In this document: positions 60,863 through 64,000 of the stretch, piece after piece
Layout: each line of letters opens with the position of its first letter
Numbering within the stretch: position 1 is the first letter of the stretch
NCBI GenBank assembly: GCA_030144725.1
Contig: JASKMD010000031.1
Coordinates: forward strand, 2,513,775 to 2,577,774
Direction of reading: 5' to 3'
Length of the DNA stretch: 64,000 nucleotides
DNA from: Haematococcus lacustris
Taxonomy: Eukaryota > Chlorophyta > Chlorophyceae > Chlamydomonadales > Haematococcaceae
Program-made: the position numbers and the translations under genes
The notes under the pieces: model-generated
What the model was told of the DNA's origin: nothing
Databases searched by the model: none
The model's input: the letters and a program-made list of their open reading frames with translations, nothing else

Positions 60863-61290
60863 TGATCGCTTGGGTGACTGGCCGGCAAATCAGCCAAGGC
60901 GACAGCCACAAAGGCATGGTACCAAGCCCACAGATCAGCAGAGGGCCAAACCATCCATGGCTTACACATGAATGTTTGCAGAGTCTAAACAATCGATGTA
61001 CTGTCTGTATGTACTAAGTCATTAGCTGGATGCATGTGCATAAGTAGGTATCTTTCACTGTTCATCATGTGTTGAGTGATGGTGAGGAAGGGTAAACGAA
61101 ATGGTAAACCAATACAATGGAGGATGAACACAAGCAGGAGCATGCAGTGCAATTCTAGTCCAAAACAATGCATCATTGCTACTGTGCATGCAAGCCATCT
61201 TCCCAGACAGCGAAGTCCAAACATGCAGCAATGGCAGCTCATTCATTTGAAACCATCCACCACCCTGCCTAAACCACGACCACCCTGCCC

Positions 61291-64000
61291 TTAACACGCG
61301 TCAACCACTCCCATGTCCTTAGAACAGAAGTAATCAATGAGCTGCTCGTCTGCATCATCCAACACCCCCATGCGGGGCATGGACCCAGAAGGCGAGCCCA
61401 CCCCTGCAAGCATGCGCGCTGGCAGCCCTTGTCCATGCGAGCCAGCAGATATGGACACTCCAGATCTCCCTGGCTGGGCAGGGCTAGTGCACCGGCTGCT
61501 GCCTTGCAGTCCCTGGAGAGAGGCGGGCAGGCGAGCAGGGCTGCTAGGAGCCGCTGCTTGTCGCCGAGCGGCACTGCGCAAGCTGGCTTCGCGGACTTTT
61601 GAGGGGGTGCCCTCACGTGCCTCTGCCCCTGCTGCTGCACTGGGCGACGCAGGCAGTGGAGAGACCTTGGAGCCTCGCAGCGTGGTCAACAAAGCTTGGC
61701 GGGCACTGCCAAGTGCAGGGCTCAAGGCCCGGCTGCCGCTGCCACTGGAGCCAGCCAGGTCACTGGTGCCGGGTGCTGGAGGGGAGGAGGTAGGGGGAGA
61801 TAGGGCGCGCTGGTCTGCAGTCGGGGGGGTCCCCAAACCCAGGCGGCTGCGGGGCTGCCCACCTCTAGATGCACCTCTGCCTGTCACACTGGGTGAGCTA
61901 GGGGTGTGGGGCTCAGGCTCCGCTGCACCAGAACCCTGCCTCCAAGAGGGGGCGCCGCTGCTGCCGCTTGTCATGCTGTGGCTGCTGCCCAACACGGGCT
62001 TTGTGAAGGGAGCAGCAATGGCCAGGGGTGGTAGCTGCTTGCCAGCCAGCCGCAAGCTGCCTGCCTCCAGTAAGCTCGGGCTAGCTCCAGCCGCAGCAGC
62101 TTTGCCTCGAGTGCTTCTCACCCCTAAGAGGGCACTGCCCACAAACGTGCCGTTGGACAGCATCTCGTCTGCTTCTGCAAACTTGCGCGACAGCACCTGC
62201 ACCAGCGCCTGCTTGATGGGCCCCACACAGGTCTCTGGCTGCAGCCCTGGCCCAGGCAGCTTAAGCCTGGCTCCCTCCACAGCCTCTGGCAGCACCTTGG
62301 AGGCACAGGCCACTGCCACACGCTCGTCTGCATTGACTGCTGCCAAGCCCCGGGCGGCCTTGACTGGGGCCTTGCTGCTGGGGCTTGACCCCTCACTGTG
62401 CATTCGCTTGCAGCAATGCAGTTGCACCAGCGCTGCAGCGGCGGCCTGGCGAGCACGCTCATCAGAATGGCTGAGCCCAAGCTGGCAGAGGCCGAGCACA
62501 GCAGACTCTTCCAGGCCGTCACAGCCAGCAGCGCTACCACTGCCCTGGCTGCTGCTTGCAGTGCTAGGGCAGCGATCTGCCTTGCCAAGCAACTGCTTCT
62601 CCACCGCCATGCCCAGGATGTCAGCCACCAGGCTGAGCCGGGCACACAGCTGCGCTGCTTGCGCCACGACACCCTTGTCAGCTCGACTGCTGCTAGAAGG
62701 TGCAGCGGGTGAGGTGGCAGCTGGGGTCTGGCTGGCGCTGGCCACAGTGGCGGCTGCAGCTGCTGCACTGCTGGCAGAGGCTGAGGGCAGTGTGGCGGGA
62801 TCAAGGAGGAAAGGGCCTAGAAACAGCCCACCCAACCCTGGGCAGGTGGCCAACGCAAGTAGCGCCTGCAAGCAGCAGCCAGCAAGGTTTTCTGAGTAAC
62901 CAAATGTGTGGTAGATTGACATCTGCAACACTTGAACCTGAGCATGCCGTTTGATGCACCAATGCTAGAAGCCCCTCAGCCTGCCTGCAAGGGCGCGTCT
63001 TTTCATCACCACGCTGCTAGTTCACTCAGGCCCTTAGCATGGCAGTTGCGTACCTGCATAGCTGATTCGTTGATGCGGGCGTTTGCATTTCCACAGCGGC
63101 GAACAAGCAGGGGCACAAGGCCAACCATGCCCTCACGCAGTGTTGTGGCAGGCACAAGGCCTTGGGGCTGCTGCTGGCTGACAGAGGTACCAGACGAAGA
63201 GGGGGCGGCAAAGATGGCGAGGACTTTGTGCAATAGGTCCAGGGAGCTGTGGAACAATGGCACCACCTTCTCCCTGCACATAGACAGATCACGACAAGAG
63301 CCACTGATTTCATGGCAATGAGTGAGATGACGCACTCCATCACAAGGTATTGCATGACAGGAAATGAGCTGCTGAAACCACCAACAGATCAACAGCCGGG
63401 ATCCTAGATACGAAGTGCATCTTGCTGCTATACAACACATGCACCTGATATGTTTGTGTTCTCACCTGAGCATGACTTGCAGGATCTCGCAAGCTATGTG
63501 AAACCCCTGCAATGCTGCTCCCTGCGCCTGCTGGGTGGCGCCAGGATTTGCAGCGGCAGAGCAGAGTGTGGCCAGGGTACGAGCTGTAGAGGTCAGCCCC
63601 TGCTCACGGTCCTTCCAATCGGAGGAATGCAAGCTGCGTACAACTCGTTCCGGCAGGACCTGTGTGAAGATGTCAAAGTACATATCTTTGTTTGCTGGGT
63701 AGTGTGCATCTCATGTATTGCAGATCCCTTGCAAGATGCTAGTGCTGCCGTCAGGATACATTCCGCCTAGTTGACATGCTTGCGGCCATGTAGCTGTCTT
63801 ACCTGTGTCCAATGCTTTACGGCGTCAGGGATAGGAATGACTGCTTTCATACAGCCAGCGAGCCCACTTCCATCGCTCTGCTGCCCAATCACGTCAATGC
63901 GTTTCGGCAAATTCTTGCCATTTGGGCTTGCAGCACATGGTTGCTTCGCCGATGCAGTCTCTGGACTGTATTGCGTGTCTGCTGGAACAGGCGGTTGCGC
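61291..64000 (-). CDS. TOG/HEAT-repeat protein resembling CEP104 (C-terminal part; runs off the right edge)
   Basis: Exons on the minus strand: 63803-64000 (continues beyond the window), 63466-63659, 63054-63273 and 61291-62922 (stop TAA at 61291-61293). All phases agree. Motifs in order: VIPIPDAVKHWTQ, then VLPERVVRSLHSSDWKDREQ (the W-x-x-R-E-x-x-L helix typical of TOG domains), VPLFHSSLDLLHKVLAIF, LVPLLVRRCGNANARINESA, LCARLSLVADILGMAVEK and ERARQAAAAALVQLHCC. The C-terminal 300 residues are Ser/Pro/Ala-rich and disordered. The order of helices matches CEP104/FAP256-like ciliary-tip proteins, which bind tubulin. This assignment is from remembered pattern only, and other TOG-array proteins remain possible. 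The usual CEP104 zinc-finger end is not seen. Confidence 0.65.

Overview
The window looks like nuclear DNA of a volvocalean green alga. The evidence is GC-rich DNA, short exons with GT-AG introns, long proline-rich (hydroxyproline-type) extracellular repeats, poly-Q and poly-G tracts, and many simple repeats. The gene style recalls Haematococcus or Chlamydomonas, but the species is my inference. No bacterial operons, rRNA, tRNA or CRISPR array were found. There is one 500-base run of N (17138-17637).

Layout: (1) 1-11106, minus strand: one long wall/ECM-type gene. A three-exon module (Cys-rich PAN/Apple-like domain plus proline-rich linker) is repeated five times. Three and a bit copies sit in an almost perfect 2230-bp tandem array. 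(2) 11107-15190: mostly repeats, with one possible ARM-like exon on the minus strand. (3) 15192-17137, plus: an endonuclease G gene with a duplicated first exon, cut by the N gap. (4) 17638-21051, plus: a Q/G/P-rich low-complexity protein. (5) 24011-28698, minus: a complete seven-exon Nudix hydrolase of the plant NUDT2/6/7 type. (6) 28961-31957, plus, head to head with the Nudix gene: a five-exon Fanzor (eukaryotic TnpB relative) with intact RuvC D/E/D motifs but no zinc-ribbon cysteines. This is the most exciting locus. (7) About 32.7-39.5 kb and 54.1-60.7 kb: a large inverted duplication carrying two copies of an unknown gene of about 1700 residues. The right copy is complete and the left copy is damaged at its 5' end. 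(8) 39.5-53.4 kb, between the arms: transposon-rich DNA with a 1187-bp tandem duplication of an HTH-transposase-like fragment, several unknown gene pieces, a 1.2-kb pure CCCCG array, and nested inverted repeats. (9) 61291-64000, minus: the C-terminal part of a TOG/HEAT protein resembling CEP104.

Exon models come from reading GT/AG borders and checking that codon phase carries across every junction. Where phases agree (ECM gene, Nudix, Fanzor, inverted-repeat gene, CEP104-like gene) confidence is high. The genes do not form an obvious pathway; the shared theme is expansion by duplication and mobile elements.
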